This document shows, in pieces, positions 53,969 to 62,945 of a stretch of 64,000 nt of DNA. Source of the DNA: Acuticoccus kalidii (GTDB lineage: Bacteria; Pseudomonadota; Alphaproteobacteria; Rhizobiales; Amorphaceae). The notes beneath the pieces were generated by a model that saw only the letters and a list, made by a program, of their open reading frames with translations, had not been told where the DNA came from and searched no databases. A program made the position numbers and the translations under genes. The DNA lies in contig NZ_JAKGCS010000036.1 in the NCBI RefSeq assembly GCF_021556395.1, positions 682,001 to 746,000 on the forward strand. Direction: 5' to 3'. Each line of letters begins with the position of its first letter. Positions within the stretch are counted from its first letter, which is position 1.

Positions 53969-55279
53969 TTAGCGGCGGTCTGAGGCTCTGAGGCGCTTTT
54001 CGAGGAGCATCGAATAGCGCGACATGGACCAGCAGCAGATGAAAAACAGAAGGGCGATGAACCCGTAGAGTTCCCAAACGATACCGTTCCAATTGGCGTC
54101 GGAGCGGATCGGATTGGTGAGACCCAGCGGGTCGAGCAGGCCGATGACGGCCACCAGCGTGGTGTCCTTGAAGAGGCCGATGAAGGTGTTGACGATACCG
54201 GGGATCGAGATCTTCAGCGCCTGCGGAAGAATGATCAGCCGCATGCCCTGCCAATAGGTGAGGCCGAGCGTGTCGGCCGCCTCATACTGTCCCCGCGGCA
54301 GCGCCGCGAGACCGCCGCGGACGACCTCCGCCATATAGGCCGAGGCGAACAGCGTCACCATGATGAGAACGCGCAGGATGAGGTCGAAGTTGGTGCCCGG
54401 CGGCAGGAAATAATTGAGGAGGGTTGAGGCGACGAACAGGAGCGTGATCAGCGGCACGCCGCGGATGAACTCGATGAACGTGACGCAGACCATCTTCAGA
54501 ACCGGCAGGCGCGACTGGCGGCCGAGCGCCAACAGGATGCCGATCGGAAGCGAGCCGGCGATGCCGGTGACGCCGATGATCATCGTGAGAAGGAAGCCGC
54601 CGAACAGCGAGGACCGCACCGGCTCGAAGATCAGCCCGCCCCACAGGAGGAAATAGGCGATGAGGGGATAGGCTAAGGTGAAATAGAGCCACTTCGATTT
54701 CACCGCCTCACTGCCGAACACGAAGGCGAGGCCGCCGACGACGAGGGCGACGAACGTCGTCGGGGAAAGGAGGAAGTCCATCCCGTCATCGCCCATCAGC
54801 GTCCACGCGATCGCGAACACCACCTTGACGGCGATGAGGCCCGCCATCGCGTAGACCAAGGGCCGCATCGTGCGGAAGAGAATGGGCACGAGGGCGACGA
54901 CGAGGAGAAGCGCCGCCGTGTCGGGCCGCCAGCGCAGATCGGCGGGATAGAAGCCGTAAAGGAGTTGGCCGAACCGTTCGTTGATGACGGCCCAGCATGC
55001 GCCGTGCGCCCCTTCACCGAAGCGCGTCGCGATGATCTCGCGGCATTCGCTGAGGCTCTTGGCGTTCCAGACGGATTGGAAGACCGCCCATTCGAGGATC
55101 GCCGGGACGATCCAGGCGATCAGTGCAATGCAGAGGATGGTGAGGCCGGCATTCGTCCAGGACGAGAAGAGGCTCTCCCGCATCCAGGCGATCGGCCCGG
55201 TCGAGGAGGAGGGCGCCGGCTCCGGGTCATATTGGGTGTCGGCGACATAGGCGACCGTTTCTGCGTGGGTTCCGCTCAT
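53969..55279 (-). CDS. aapM: General L-amino acid ABC importer permease AapM
   Basis: A 436-residue permease, longer than most because of an N-terminal extension with several membrane segments, as is normal in AapM/BztC. The transporter core starts near GSLPIGILLALGRQSRLPVLK; the EAA loop is GGLAALPRGQYEAADTLGLTYWQ. A cytoplasmic region and Cys pair (LSECREIIATRFGEGAHGACW) lie in the extension. It begins one base before the aapQ stop region ends, so the two are coupled. Confidence 0.93.
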   Translation of the reverse strand: MSGTHAETVAYVADTQYDPEPAPSSSTGPIAWMRESLFSSWTNAGLTILCIALIAWIVPAILEWAVFQSVWNAKSLSECREIIATRFGEGAHGACWAVINERFGQLLYGFYPADLRWRPDTAALLLVVALVPILFRTMRPLVYAMAGLIAVKVVFAIAWTLMGDDGMDFLLSPTTFVALVVGGLAFVFGSEAVKSKWLYFTLAYPLIAYFLLWGGLIFEPVRSSLFGGFLLTMIIGVTGIAGSLPIGILLALGRQSRLPVLKMVCVTFIEFIRGVPLITLLFVASTLLNYFLPPGTNFDLILRVLIMVTLFASAYMAEVVRGGLAALPRGQYEAADTLGLTYWQGMRLIILPQALKISIPGIVNTFIGLFKDTTLVAVIGLLDPLGLTNPIRSDANWNGIVWELYGFIALLFFICCWSMSRYSMLLEKRLRASDRR

Positions 55280-55280
55280 G

Positions 55281-56672
55281 TCAGCGCTCCACCAGTCGCA
55301 CGTGGGAATTGTAGATGTTCATCACCAGCGAGATCAGCAGCGACAGAACGAGATAGAACCCCATCAAGAGGAGGATGCACTCCATTTCGCGCCCGGTCTG
55401 ATTGAGCGTGATGCCGCCCAACGTGCCGGTGGCGTCCATATAGCCGACGGCGATCGCGAGCGAGGAGTTCTTGGTGAGGTTCAGGAACTGACTGATCAAT
55501 GGCGGGACGATGACGCGCAGCGCCTGAGGCAGAATGACGAGCTTCATCGTCCGGTTCGGACGCAGCCCGAGCGCGAACGCCGCCTCACTCTGTCCGTGGC
55601 TCACCGAGAGGATACCCGCCCGCACGATCTCGGCAATGAACGCGCCGGTATAGAGCGACAATGCGAGCCAGAGCGCGATGAGGCTGTCACGAAGCTGGAT
55701 GCCGCCTTGGAAGTTGAAGCCCTGAAGGGTGGGATATTCCAAGGTGATCGGCCGGCCGAGGAGGAAATAGAAGACGACCGTCGGCACCACGAGGATGATG
55801 ATCATCAAACCCGCGACTTGCGCGTTCGCCGCCCAGCGCACCACGGCGAGGGCGAGGACCAGCGAGGCGGCCGAACCGAGCGCCACAATGATCGTGTTGC
55901 CCTCTTCGAGGGGCGTGAAGGAGAGGAGCGTGAAGAGGACGTTGGCGATCACGACGCCGGAGATCAGGCCGACCGTGCCGGCGATGATCCAGCGCACCGC
56001 GTTGCCGAGTTCGGGAAGCTGAGAGCCGGTCGCCTCCTGATGCCGCTTGGTGTAGCGCGAGAAGAGCACCGCGCCGGCGATCGACAGCGCCGCGATGATG
56101 AGGAGGACGAGCCACCCGCTCTCGAACAGCGGACGGGGAATGTAGATGCCCCGGTTGGTGGCGACGACCGCGCCCGTCTCGAGATCGCGGAAGGCACGCG
56201 GGGCGGGGAGGGATTCGTTGACGACGGTGGCCGTCAGCAGGATCCACAGCAGGACCGGGACGTTGCGGAAGCCTTCCACGTAGACGGTCATCAACTTCGC
56301 GATGAGCCAGTTCTTGGAGAGGCGGGCGACGCCGGCGATGATGCCGAGGACGGTGGCGGTGATGCAGCCGAGGCCGGCGACGACCAACGTGTTGATGATG
56401 CCGACGAGCGCGGCACGCGCATTCGAGTCGGTGCTCCGATAGGGGATGAGTTGCTGGTTGATATCGTAGCCGGCAGGCTGCCAGAGGAAGCTGAAATTGA
56501 AGTCCTTGCCGAGGGCGGCGAGGTTTTGAACGGTGTTGTTCACCAGCCACGCGACCACGAGCATCAGGATGATCATGGTGATGGCTTGGATAAAACCAGA
56601 GCGATAACGCTCGTCCCGCCAGAGCATATCGAGGCGGAAGGTGGGGGCGTCGGGATTGGTTACGACGCTCAT
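55281..56672 (-). CDS. aapQ: General L-amino acid ABC importer permease AapQ
   Basis: A 463-residue permease partner of AapM with the same extended layout; the EAA loop is AGILSVSHGQSEAAFALGLRPNR and the N-terminal half contains WQPAGYDINQQLIPYR typical of AapQ/BztB. I chose the ATG at 56672; a GTG at 56735 is in frame but lies inside the hairpin after aapJ and would add 21 unconserved residues. Its stop is one base from the aapM start. Confidence 0.93.
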   Translation of the reverse strand: MSVVTNPDAPTFRLDMLWRDERYRSGFIQAITMIILMLVVAWLVNNTVQNLAALGKDFNFSFLWQPAGYDINQQLIPYRSTDSNARAALVGIINTLVVAGLGCITATVLGIIAGVARLSKNWLIAKLMTVYVEGFRNVPVLLWILLTATVVNESLPAPRAFRDLETGAVVATNRGIYIPRPLFESGWLVLLIIAALSIAGAVLFSRYTKRHQEATGSQLPELGNAVRWIIAGTVGLISGVVIANVLFTLLSFTPLEEGNTIIVALGSAASLVLALAVVRWAANAQVAGLMIIILVVPTVVFYFLLGRPITLEYPTLQGFNFQGGIQLRDSLIALWLALSLYTGAFIAEIVRAGILSVSHGQSEAAFALGLRPNRTMKLVILPQALRVIVPPLISQFLNLTKNSSLAIAVGYMDATGTLGGITLNQTGREMECILLLMGFYLVLSLLISLVMNIYNSHVRLVER

Positions 56673-56711
56673 ATCGATTGACGGCTCATAATGCGGTCTC
56701 CGGATACGAAA

Positions 56712-56741
56712 CGGGGCGCGGATCTTGCGATCCACGCCCCG
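56712..56741 (-). terminator. Attenuating stem-loop between aapJ and aapQ
   Basis: On the minus strand a 13-bp stem (one mismatch) closes a GCAA tetraloop and is followed by TTTCG. It lies directly after the aapJ stop. Such hairpins let most transcripts stop after the binding protein while some read through into the permease genes. Confidence 0.65.
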
Positions 56742-56751
56742 AAAAAGGCGC

Positions 56752-57774
56752 TTAGCGGAACGGCGGTGCGTAGAGGATACCGCCGTCGGTGTAGAGGGCG
56801 TTCAGCCCTCGCTCGAGACCCACCGGAGTGTTGGGACCGAGATACTCGTCGAAGAGTTCGCCATAGTTGCCCACGGACGAGATCACCTTCACGGCCCAAT
56901 CGGCGGGCAGGTTGATCATCGCGCCGTATTCGCCCTCGGTGCCGAGAAGGCGGTTCACCTCGGGCTTGTCGCCCGCGGCGGACGCCATCTCTTCCACGTT
57001 GTCCTTCGTCACGCCGTATTCCTCGGCGACGATGAGGGAGTTGAGCACCCAGCGCACGACATCGCCCCAGTCGTCATCACCCTGGCGCACGGCCGGGCCA
57101 AGCGGCTCCTTGGAGATGATCTCCGGGAGGATCACGTAGTCCGTCGGGGTCGGGTAGGACGAGCGGGAGGCGGCAAGGCCCGACGCGTCGGTGGTGTAGG
57201 CGTCGCAGGCGTTCGCGAGGAACTTCTGCTTGGCTTCGGATTCCGTTTCGATCGGAACCGGCTCGTAGCTCATGTTGTTGGCGCGGAAATAGTCGGCGAG
57301 GTTGAGCTCGGTCGTGGTGCCGGTCTGAATGCAGATCGTGGCGCCGTCGAGTTCGAGGGCCGAGGTGACGCCGAGCGCCTTCGGCACGATGAAGCCCTGG
57401 CCGTCATAATAGTTGACGCCGACGAACTCGAGCTTGAGGTCGGTGTCGCGCGAGAAGGTCCAGGTGCTGTTGCGGGACAGGACGTCGACTTCGCCCGAAG
57501 ACAGGGCGCTGAAGCGCGTCTTGCCGGTGAGCGGCTTGTACTCGACCTTGCTCGCATCACCGAAGATCGCGGCGGCGACGGCCTTGCAGACCGCGACGTC
57601 GAAGCCCTGCCAGTTGCCTTCAGCGTCCGTGAAGGCGAAGCCGACGAGGCCGGTGTTGATTCCGCAGATAAGGTTGCCGCGATCCTTCACTTGTTGGAGG
57701 GTCTGTGCCTGTGCACCGGTGGCGGCAACCATCCCGGCGACGGCCGTGGCGGTGGCCAGTGTCAAGAGTTTCAT
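56752..57774 (-). CDS. aapJ: General L-amino acid ABC importer periplasmic binding protein
   Basis: The 340-residue protein has a signal peptide (MKLLTLATATAVAGMVAATGAQA) and the AapJ pattern: LQQVKDRGNLICGINTGLVGFAF, GFDVAVCKAVAAAIFGD, SSGEVDVLSRNSTWTFSRD and a C-terminal LNALYTDGGILYAPPFR. The ATG at 57774 gives the correct signal peptide. First gene of the operon; divergent from metC across 165 bases. Confidence 0.95.
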   Translation of the reverse strand: MKLLTLATATAVAGMVAATGAQAQTLQQVKDRGNLICGINTGLVGFAFTDAEGNWQGFDVAVCKAVAAAIFGDASKVEYKPLTGKTRFSALSSGEVDVLSRNSTWTFSRDTDLKLEFVGVNYYDGQGFIVPKALGVTSALELDGATICIQTGTTTELNLADYFRANNMSYEPVPIETESEAKQKFLANACDAYTTDASGLAASRSSYPTPTDYVILPEIISKEPLGPAVRQGDDDWGDVVRWVLNSLIVAEEYGVTKDNVEEMASAAGDKPEVNRLLGTEGEYGAMINLPADWAVKVISSVGNYGELFDEYLGPNTPVGLERGLNALYTDGGILYAPPFR

Positions 57775-57939
57775 CGGTTCGCTCTCTCCGTATGGCGACG
57801 GTTCTGGTCTCTGTCGCTGGTGGCCCAGCAAGCAAAATGCGTGCCGGGAACAGTCAACGCTGCCAGCTTGGATTGCATGGCTGGCAGGGAGAATAAGCAG
57901 ACAAACCTAACGTCGCCAAGTTTTTGAAGGGACTTTCGT

Positions 57940-59115
57940 ATGAAGGATGTCAGCGGCGCGGCTTCCGGCCGCTACCGCAGGGCGACTACCGTGGCTCGGG
58001 CCGGCAACGACCCGTACGAGTTTCACGGCTTCGTCAATCCACCCGTCGTGCACGCCTCCACCGTCCTCTTCCCGGACGTGGAAACCAGCGTGAATCGGAC
58101 CCAACGCTATCAATATGGTCGCCGCGGAACTCCCACGACTGACGCTTTATGCAATGTGATGAACGCGCTTGAAGGCTCGGATGCGACCTTCCTGGTGCCG
58201 ACGGGACTGGCCGCCTGCACGGTGCCGCTCGCGTCGGCGACGAAAGCGGGAGATCGCGTTCTCGTTGTGGATAACGCTTATGCACCCACGCGTAAATTCT
58301 GCAACGGCTTTCTGACGCGCTTCGGCGTCGAGGTGGTCTACTTCGATCCGCTGGACATCGAGACCTATGATCGGCTGCTCGAAAAGCCGACCGCCGTCGT
58401 TTTCCTCGAGGCGCCGGGGTCACTGACCTTCGAGGTGCCGGACGTCCCGCTTCTCGCCCAAAAGGCCAAGGCCGTGGGCGCGACCGTGATGCTCGACAAC
58501 ACCTGGGCATCGCCCCTTTATTTCCGGCCGCTCGACCATGGCTGTGATATCTCGATGCACGCTGCGACAAAGTATCTCGGCGGGCATTCCGACCTTTTGT
58601 TGGGCACCATCTCCGGCAACGGCGAGGCGATCGAGAAGGTCCGCGAGACGTGGGACGAGTGGGGCGAGCACGTCGCGCCCGACGACGTCTATCTCACGTT
58701 GCGCGGGATCAAGACGCTCGACGTCCGCCTCGAACGGCATGCGCGCAATGCGATGATCGTCGCCGAGTGGCTGGCCGCCGATCCGCGCGTCGACCGCGTT
58801 CTGTATCCCGCTCTGCCGGGCGCGCCGGGGCACGAGATCTGGAAGCGCGACTTCACCGGTGCGACCGGCCTGTTCGGCTTCACCCTGAAGGGCACGCGCG
58901 AGGCGGCCGCCCGTGTCGTCGATACGCTCGAGATCTTCGGGATTGGCTTTTCGTGGGGTGGCTTTGAGAGCCTCGCGACGCTGCCGAACGTCCAGGCCGT
59001 CCGCTCGGCCACCGCATGGCCGGAGGACGAGCAGGTCATCCGCATCCATATCGGGCTCGAAGATCCTCAGGATCTCATCGAGGATCTCGAAAAGGGGCTG
59101 GCGACGCTCGGTTGA
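57940..59115 (+). CDS. metC: Cystathionine beta-lyase
   Basis: A 391-residue PLP enzyme of the Cys/Met metabolism family that splits cystathionine to homocysteine, pyruvate and ammonia. The PLP Lys is K211 in SMHAATKYLGGHSD, with the Asp contact in MLDNTWASP (D186); YGRRGTPTT and PTGLAACTVP are family segments. The SWGGFESLA end segment fits beta-lyase. The upstream 165 bases show no recognisable SAM riboswitch. It converges on the LAB_N gene, 4 bases away. Confidence 0.9.
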   Translation: MKDVSGAASGRYRRATTVARAGNDPYEFHGFVNPPVVHASTVLFPDVETSVNRTQRYQYGRRGTPTTDALCNVMNALEGSDATFLVPTGLAACTVPLASATKAGDRVLVVDNAYAPTRKFCNGFLTRFGVEVVYFDPLDIETYDRLLEKPTAVVFLEAPGSLTFEVPDVPLLAQKAKAVGATVMLDNTWASPLYFRPLDHGCDISMHAATKYLGGHSDLLLGTISGNGEAIEKVRETWDEWGEHVAPDDVYLTLRGIKTLDVRLERHARNAMIVAEWLAADPRVDRVLYPALPGAPGHEIWKRDFTGATGLFGFTLKGTREAAARVVDTLEIFGIGFSWGGFESLATLPNVQAVRSATAWPEDEQVIRIHIGLEDPQDLIEDLEKGLATLG

Positions 59116-59119
59116 GCCG

Positions 59120-59452
59120 TCAGGCCGTTTCCGCGAGCGCCGAGCGGCGCTCGCGGAAAATTAGCCAGAGATTGCGCGCGTAGATCAGGATGCCGGCACC
59201 CTGACCGGCGATGAACACGGGGTCCTGCCGATAGAGCGCGTAGACGAACAGGATCGCCCCGCCGGCGATCGAGAAGAACCAGAACGCCACCGGCACGACC
59301 GACCGTCCGGCCTTCTCCGACGCCAGCCATTGAATGATGAACCGGGCGGAAAACATCGCCTGCGCGAAGAAGCCGATCGCGATCCACACGTCGAACTGCT
59401 CGACGAAAACCGCGTGGAACCAGTTCGCGACGTCCGCCACGAGGTTACTCAT
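59120..59452 (-). CDS. Small LAB_N (lipid-A-disaccharide synthase N-terminal-like) membrane protein
   Basis: The 110-residue protein has three hydrophobic segments and the LAB_N family signature: FFAQAMFSARFIIQWLASEKAGRSVVPVAFWFFSI, then GGAILFVYALYRQDPVFIAGQGAGILIYARNL. Despite the name it contains no LpxB catalytic part. It overlaps the preceding GT2 gene by 8 bases; together with the ArnT-like gene they form a set known for lipid or lipid A sugar decoration, where the small protein may act as a flippase or accessory. Confidence 0.85.
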   Translation of the reverse strand: MSNLVADVANWFHAVFVEQFDVWIAIGFFAQAMFSARFIIQWLASEKAGRSVVPVAFWFFSIAGGAILFVYALYRQDPVFIAGQGAGILIYARNLWLIFRERRSALAETA

Positions 59453-60194
59453 TCACTCTCTCCAGAATGACTTCGGTCGCCTCGGGCCGGCGCGCAGCGC
59501 GGCGGCGCAGCCACCACACACCGAGAAGATCGGGCAGTCCGACCAGGGCGCGATCGAGGACGCCATATTTGGACGCGCCGGTCGTGCGGGGCCGATCGGC
59601 GACGTCGACGTGCGCAATGCCCCAACCCTCACGCATGAACAGCGCCGGATAGAAGCGGTGATTGTTGTCGAAAAACGGAAGCGTCAAATACGGATCGCGG
59701 CGCATCGCCTTGAGGCCGCAGGCCGTGTCGCGCGTGTCGTCGGCGAGGAGGGCGCGGCGCATGCGATTCGCGATCTTCGAGACGAGCTTCTTGCGCCAGC
59801 CGTCATGGCGGCGCAGCCGCTGCCCGGCGACGATGCCGACCGTGGGATCGGCGAAGAGTGGGGCGACGAGATCGGCGAGATAGCGCGGATCGTTCTGTCC
59901 GTCCCCGTCCATCGTGACGAGGATGTCACCGGAGGCGACACGGGCGCCGGCGCGGATCGCCCGCGACTTTCCGCCGGAAAAGGGGTGCGTGACGAGGCGG
60001 ACATTGGCCAGGCCGGCCGCTCTCACGGCGCCGGCCGTGCCGTCGGTCGAGCCGTCGTCCACGACGACGATCTCGAACGGCTCGGTGAGCGGTCCGGCGT
60101 TGATTTCCTCGAGTAGGTCCGCGATCGAGCCCGCTTCGTCCTTTGCGGGAATGATGATCGAGATCGCGGGACGCTGGGGCGTGCGGGCTTCCAT
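59445..60194 (-). CDS. GT2 polyprenyl-phosphate glycosyltransferase (DPM-like)
   Basis: The 249-residue enzyme is a dolichol-phosphate-mannose-synthase-like GT2: ISIIIPAKDEAGSI, VVVDDGSTDGT (UDP-sugar binding), TMDGDGQNDP (DxD) and ADDTRDTACGLKAMRR. It has no C-terminal membrane domain. Such enzymes load a sugar on undecaprenyl phosphate for an ArnT-type transferase. I chose the ATG at 60194 (GGAAAGG just before it); a GTG at 60224 is possible. Which sugar is used cannot be told. Confidence 0.87.
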   Translation of the reverse strand: MEARTPQRPAISIIIPAKDEAGSIADLLEEINAGPLTEPFEIVVVDDGSTDGTAGAVRAAGLANVRLVTHPFSGGKSRAIRAGARVASGDILVTMDGDGQNDPRYLADLVAPLFADPTVGIVAGQRLRRHDGWRKKLVSKIANRMRRALLADDTRDTACGLKAMRRDPYLTLPFFDNNHRFYPALFMREGWGIAHVDVADRPRTTGASKYGVLDRALVGLPDLLGVWWLRRRAARRPEATEVILERVNE

Positions 60195-60334
60195 GGGCCT
60201 TTCCGGGATCGGGCCACGGTGCACTGCACGACAGGCCGTAGCGAACCCGATACAACTGTTGGGATGTCTTCAGCAAGCGCGCCGGCTGGTCCGACGCGTC
60301 GATCGGAGGGTTTTCCCCTCAAGGAGGCTTCGTT

Positions 60335-62041
60335 TCAAGGGCGAAGAGGTCGAAAAAGGCTCAATTCGACCGGATCGCCCTTCGAAATGTTGAAGCCCTC
60401 GACGACACCGACTCGCTCGAGCCGCACACCCTGACGCGCGGCCTCGGCCTCCACCTCCGGCACGGACCGGGCGCGCGAGGCGATGATGGCGCAGCCGTCG
60501 CCGACCTCCTTCACCGCCTCTTCGGGGGACAGAAGGCCGGTGTCGGTCCCGGCGAGGAAGATCATGCTCGGCTCGTTGAAGCCGATCGAGATCAGCCGGG
60601 CGTTCTCGCATCCCGCCGCGGCGCGCGCCGTCTCGACGAGGCGCGGGCTGACCCATACCGGCGCGAGATGCGGCAGGGCGATCCCCCAGACGGCGCTCTG
60701 CGCGATGATCGCCGCGGCGAGCGCCGGTGCGAGGACGCGCGGCGACAGGAGCGGAACACCGCGCCAGATCGCCATTGCCGCGAGGACCGCCGCGATGGCA
60801 GCGACCAGCGCGAGCGCGATCGCCGCATAGGGCAGGGGCGCATCGAAGGAGAGATAGCCGGCGGGAATGACGACCACGAGGGCGACCGGAATGACCGCCA
60901 GAAGGAAAGCCGAGACGCGGCGCAGGGCGAGAGGCGGCAACGCGAGCGCCAGCGCCGCGACGGTCGCGAGCGCGATCCCTGGCACGACCGGCAGCGTGTA
61001 GTGAGGCAGCTTGGTCGGCACGATCTCGAACACGATCCAGGACGGGACGACCCAGGCGAACGCGAAGAGGAAGACCGGCTCGCGCCGCTTCCAGATCTTC
61101 CAGACCGCCGACAGCGCGAACGGGGCGAGCGGCCAGGCGACGGCAAAGAAGAGAGCGAGATGGGTGAGCGGCGGCGCGCCGTGCCCTTCCTGCCCCGTCG
61201 CCGCCTTGCCGAGAAAGTCCCGACCGAGCGCCGCGGCGAAGAAGGCGCCATCGGTCGCCATATAGATCGCGACGAACCAGGGAAGCACGATCGCAAGCAG
61301 GATCGGGACGCCGATCAGCGGCCGGAGGCGGGCGAGAAGGCTGCGGTCGGAGACGATCGAGAGGGTGAGGATGGTGAGCACCGCCACCATCGGCGCGATC
61401 GGTCCCTTCACCAGCACCCCGAGCGCCAGCGCCACCCAGAAGAGAACCGGCATCGCCCAGGTTTTCGCTTTGTGGAGCCAGACCCGCGCCAGCGCCCCCT
61501 GCATCGCAAGCACCGTCGCGAGGAGAACGGCATCCGTCTTCGCCAGGCGCGCCTCGACCCCCATGATGATCGTCGCGCCGAGGAAGGCGCCGACCGTGAG
61601 GGCGGGACCGAGCGGCAGGAACGCGCGCGCCACCCATGCCGCAAGGAGCATCGCGGCGATGGCCCCGACCAGCGAGGGCAGACGATAGACCCACAGCGGC
61701 GCTGCGGCGCCATCGCCGCTCGCCGCGACGGCTCCCGCCTGCAGCCAGTGGATGCCGATCGGCTTCTTGTGCCGTGGCGCCTCCTGGAAGCGGATGCGGA
61801 CATAATCGCCGGTCTCGATCATCTGCTTCGTCGCCTGCGTGTAACGCGGCTCGTCGCGGTCGATCGGCGGCACCGTCGCAAGGCCCGGCACATAGGCGAG
61901 CGCGATCGACACGAGGAACAGGATCGCGGCGGCGACGAAGAGGCCGTGCGCTTGGCGGCCGGCGCCGTTGTCGGGGCCGGAGGAGGTGGGGGCGGCTTGC
62001 ATAGCGCGCGCATCTACTCCCGCAAACGGACCGATGTCCAT
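60335..62041 (-). CDS. GT39/ArnT-like membrane glycosyltransferase
   Basis: The 568-residue protein has a dozen hydrophobic segments and the GT39 first-loop motif PPIDRDEPRYTQATKQM with acidic residues near D61-E64, followed by GDYVRIRFQEAPRHKKPIGIHWLQA, typical of ArnT-type transferases working on lipid A in the periplasm with a polyprenyl-phosphate sugar. The C-terminal soluble part is short. The start may be 62041 or the ATG at 62002. It lies 140 bases upstream of the GT2 gene; the group probably decorates lipid A, as known in rhizobia with galacturonate. Confidence 0.87.
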   Translation of the reverse strand: MDIGPFAGVDARAMQAAPTSSGPDNGAGRQAHGLFVAAAILFLVSIALAYVPGLATVPPIDRDEPRYTQATKQMIETGDYVRIRFQEAPRHKKPIGIHWLQAGAVAASGDGAAAPLWVYRLPSLVGAIAAMLLAAWVARAFLPLGPALTVGAFLGATIIMGVEARLAKTDAVLLATVLAMQGALARVWLHKAKTWAMPVLFWVALALGVLVKGPIAPMVAVLTILTLSIVSDRSLLARLRPLIGVPILLAIVLPWFVAIYMATDGAFFAAALGRDFLGKAATGQEGHGAPPLTHLALFFAVAWPLAPFALSAVWKIWKRREPVFLFAFAWVVPSWIVFEIVPTKLPHYTLPVVPGIALATVAALALALPPLALRRVSAFLLAVIPVALVVVIPAGYLSFDAPLPYAAIALALVAAIAAVLAAMAIWRGVPLLSPRVLAPALAAAIIAQSAVWGIALPHLAPVWVSPRLVETARAAAGCENARLISIGFNEPSMIFLAGTDTGLLSPEEAVKEVGDGCAIIASRARSVPEVEAEAARQGVRLERVGVVEGFNISKGDPVELSLFRPLRP

Positions 62042-62117
62042 CGGCCTTGATGCACGAATGCGTCAGCCGGGTCGCGCTCATATGGCGCAGGCGCGCAACC
62101 CCTGCTATCTCGCCGCC

Positions 62118-62945
62118 ATGCCCGTGTTTGCCCAACTCACCGACTTCCACCTTCGCCCGCCCGGCACGCTCACGCTGGGCGAGGTCGACACCGACCGCCT
62201 GGTCTCCGCCGCGATCGATCGCGTCAACGCCGAGCATCCCGAGATCGAAGCCGTCCTCGTGACCGGCGATCTCACCGATCTCGGCGAGGAGGAGGCCTAT
62301 AATCGTGCCGCGATGCTTCTCGCCCGCTTCGCCGTTCCGGTCCTCGTGATCCCCGGCAATCATGACCGCGCGGACGTGATGCGCGACGCATTCGCCGCCT
62401 TCCCGGGCGTCGCCACGGCTGCGGTCGACGGCAAGATCTGCCACGCCACCGAGATCGGCGGGGTGACGGTCGTCTCTCTCGACACGCTCGTCGCGAATGC
62501 GCCGCACGGCACGGTCGGCGTCGAGCAGCTCGACTGGCTCGACGCGACGCTCGCCGCCGCGACCGGGCCGGCGCTCGTTGCGATGCATCATCCGCCCTTC
62601 GCCGTGGGGATCGGCTTCATGGACCGGGTTTCGCTGACCGATTCGGCAGCGCTCGCGGCCGTCCTCACGCGCCATCCGAACGTGATGCGCGTCGTCTGCG
62701 GTCATGTTCATCGCACGATCGTCGGCGCCGTCGGCCGCGTGCCGGCGATCGCCGTGCCGGGCGTGGCGCACCAGGTGCACCTTTCCCTCTCGCCCGAAGC
62801 GGGGCCGGCGCTGGTGATGGAGCCCCCCGCCTACGGCATCCATATCGTGCGCGACGGGGAGACGATTTCTCACGTCGCATATGTCGACGATTACGGCCCG
62901 CCGATCCCAGTGGCGCGGGGCCAGACTGTGGAGGCGGTCCAATGA
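62118..62945 (+). CDS. cpdA: CpdA-like metallophosphoesterase
   Basis: The 275-residue calcineurin-like phosphoesterase belongs to the class III cyclic-nucleotide phosphodiesterases. Metal ligands are visible in TDFHL (D9, H11), GDLTD, GNHD, MHHPPF and CGHVHRT. CpdA hydrolyses cAMP in E. coli; substrate here is inferred only. I chose the ATG at 62118 because MPVFAQLTDFHL is the usual beginning; an ATG at 62082 lies upstream. The last 4 bases overlap the next gene. Confidence 0.8.
   Translation: MPVFAQLTDFHLRPPGTLTLGEVDTDRLVSAAIDRVNAEHPEIEAVLVTGDLTDLGEEEAYNRAAMLLARFAVPVLVIPGNHDRADVMRDAFAAFPGVATAAVDGKICHATEIGGVTVVSLDTLVANAPHGTVGVEQLDWLDATLAAATGPALVAMHHPPFAVGIGFMDRVSLTDSAALAAVLTRHPNVMRVVCGHVHRTIVGAVGRVPAIAVPGVAHQVHLSLSPEAGPALVMEPPAYGIHIVRDGETISHVAYVDDYGPPIPVARGQTVEAVQ

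Noticed and set aside
56672..56735. GTG at 56735 as the aapQ start
   Set aside because: It lies within the stem of the aapJ-aapQ hairpin, lacks a ribosome binding site and adds residues not seen in AapQ proteins.
60270..62942. An 890-codon minus-strand open frame
   Set aside because: It covers cpdA antisense and the ArnT-like gene in a wrong frame; the real genes carry complete family motifs.
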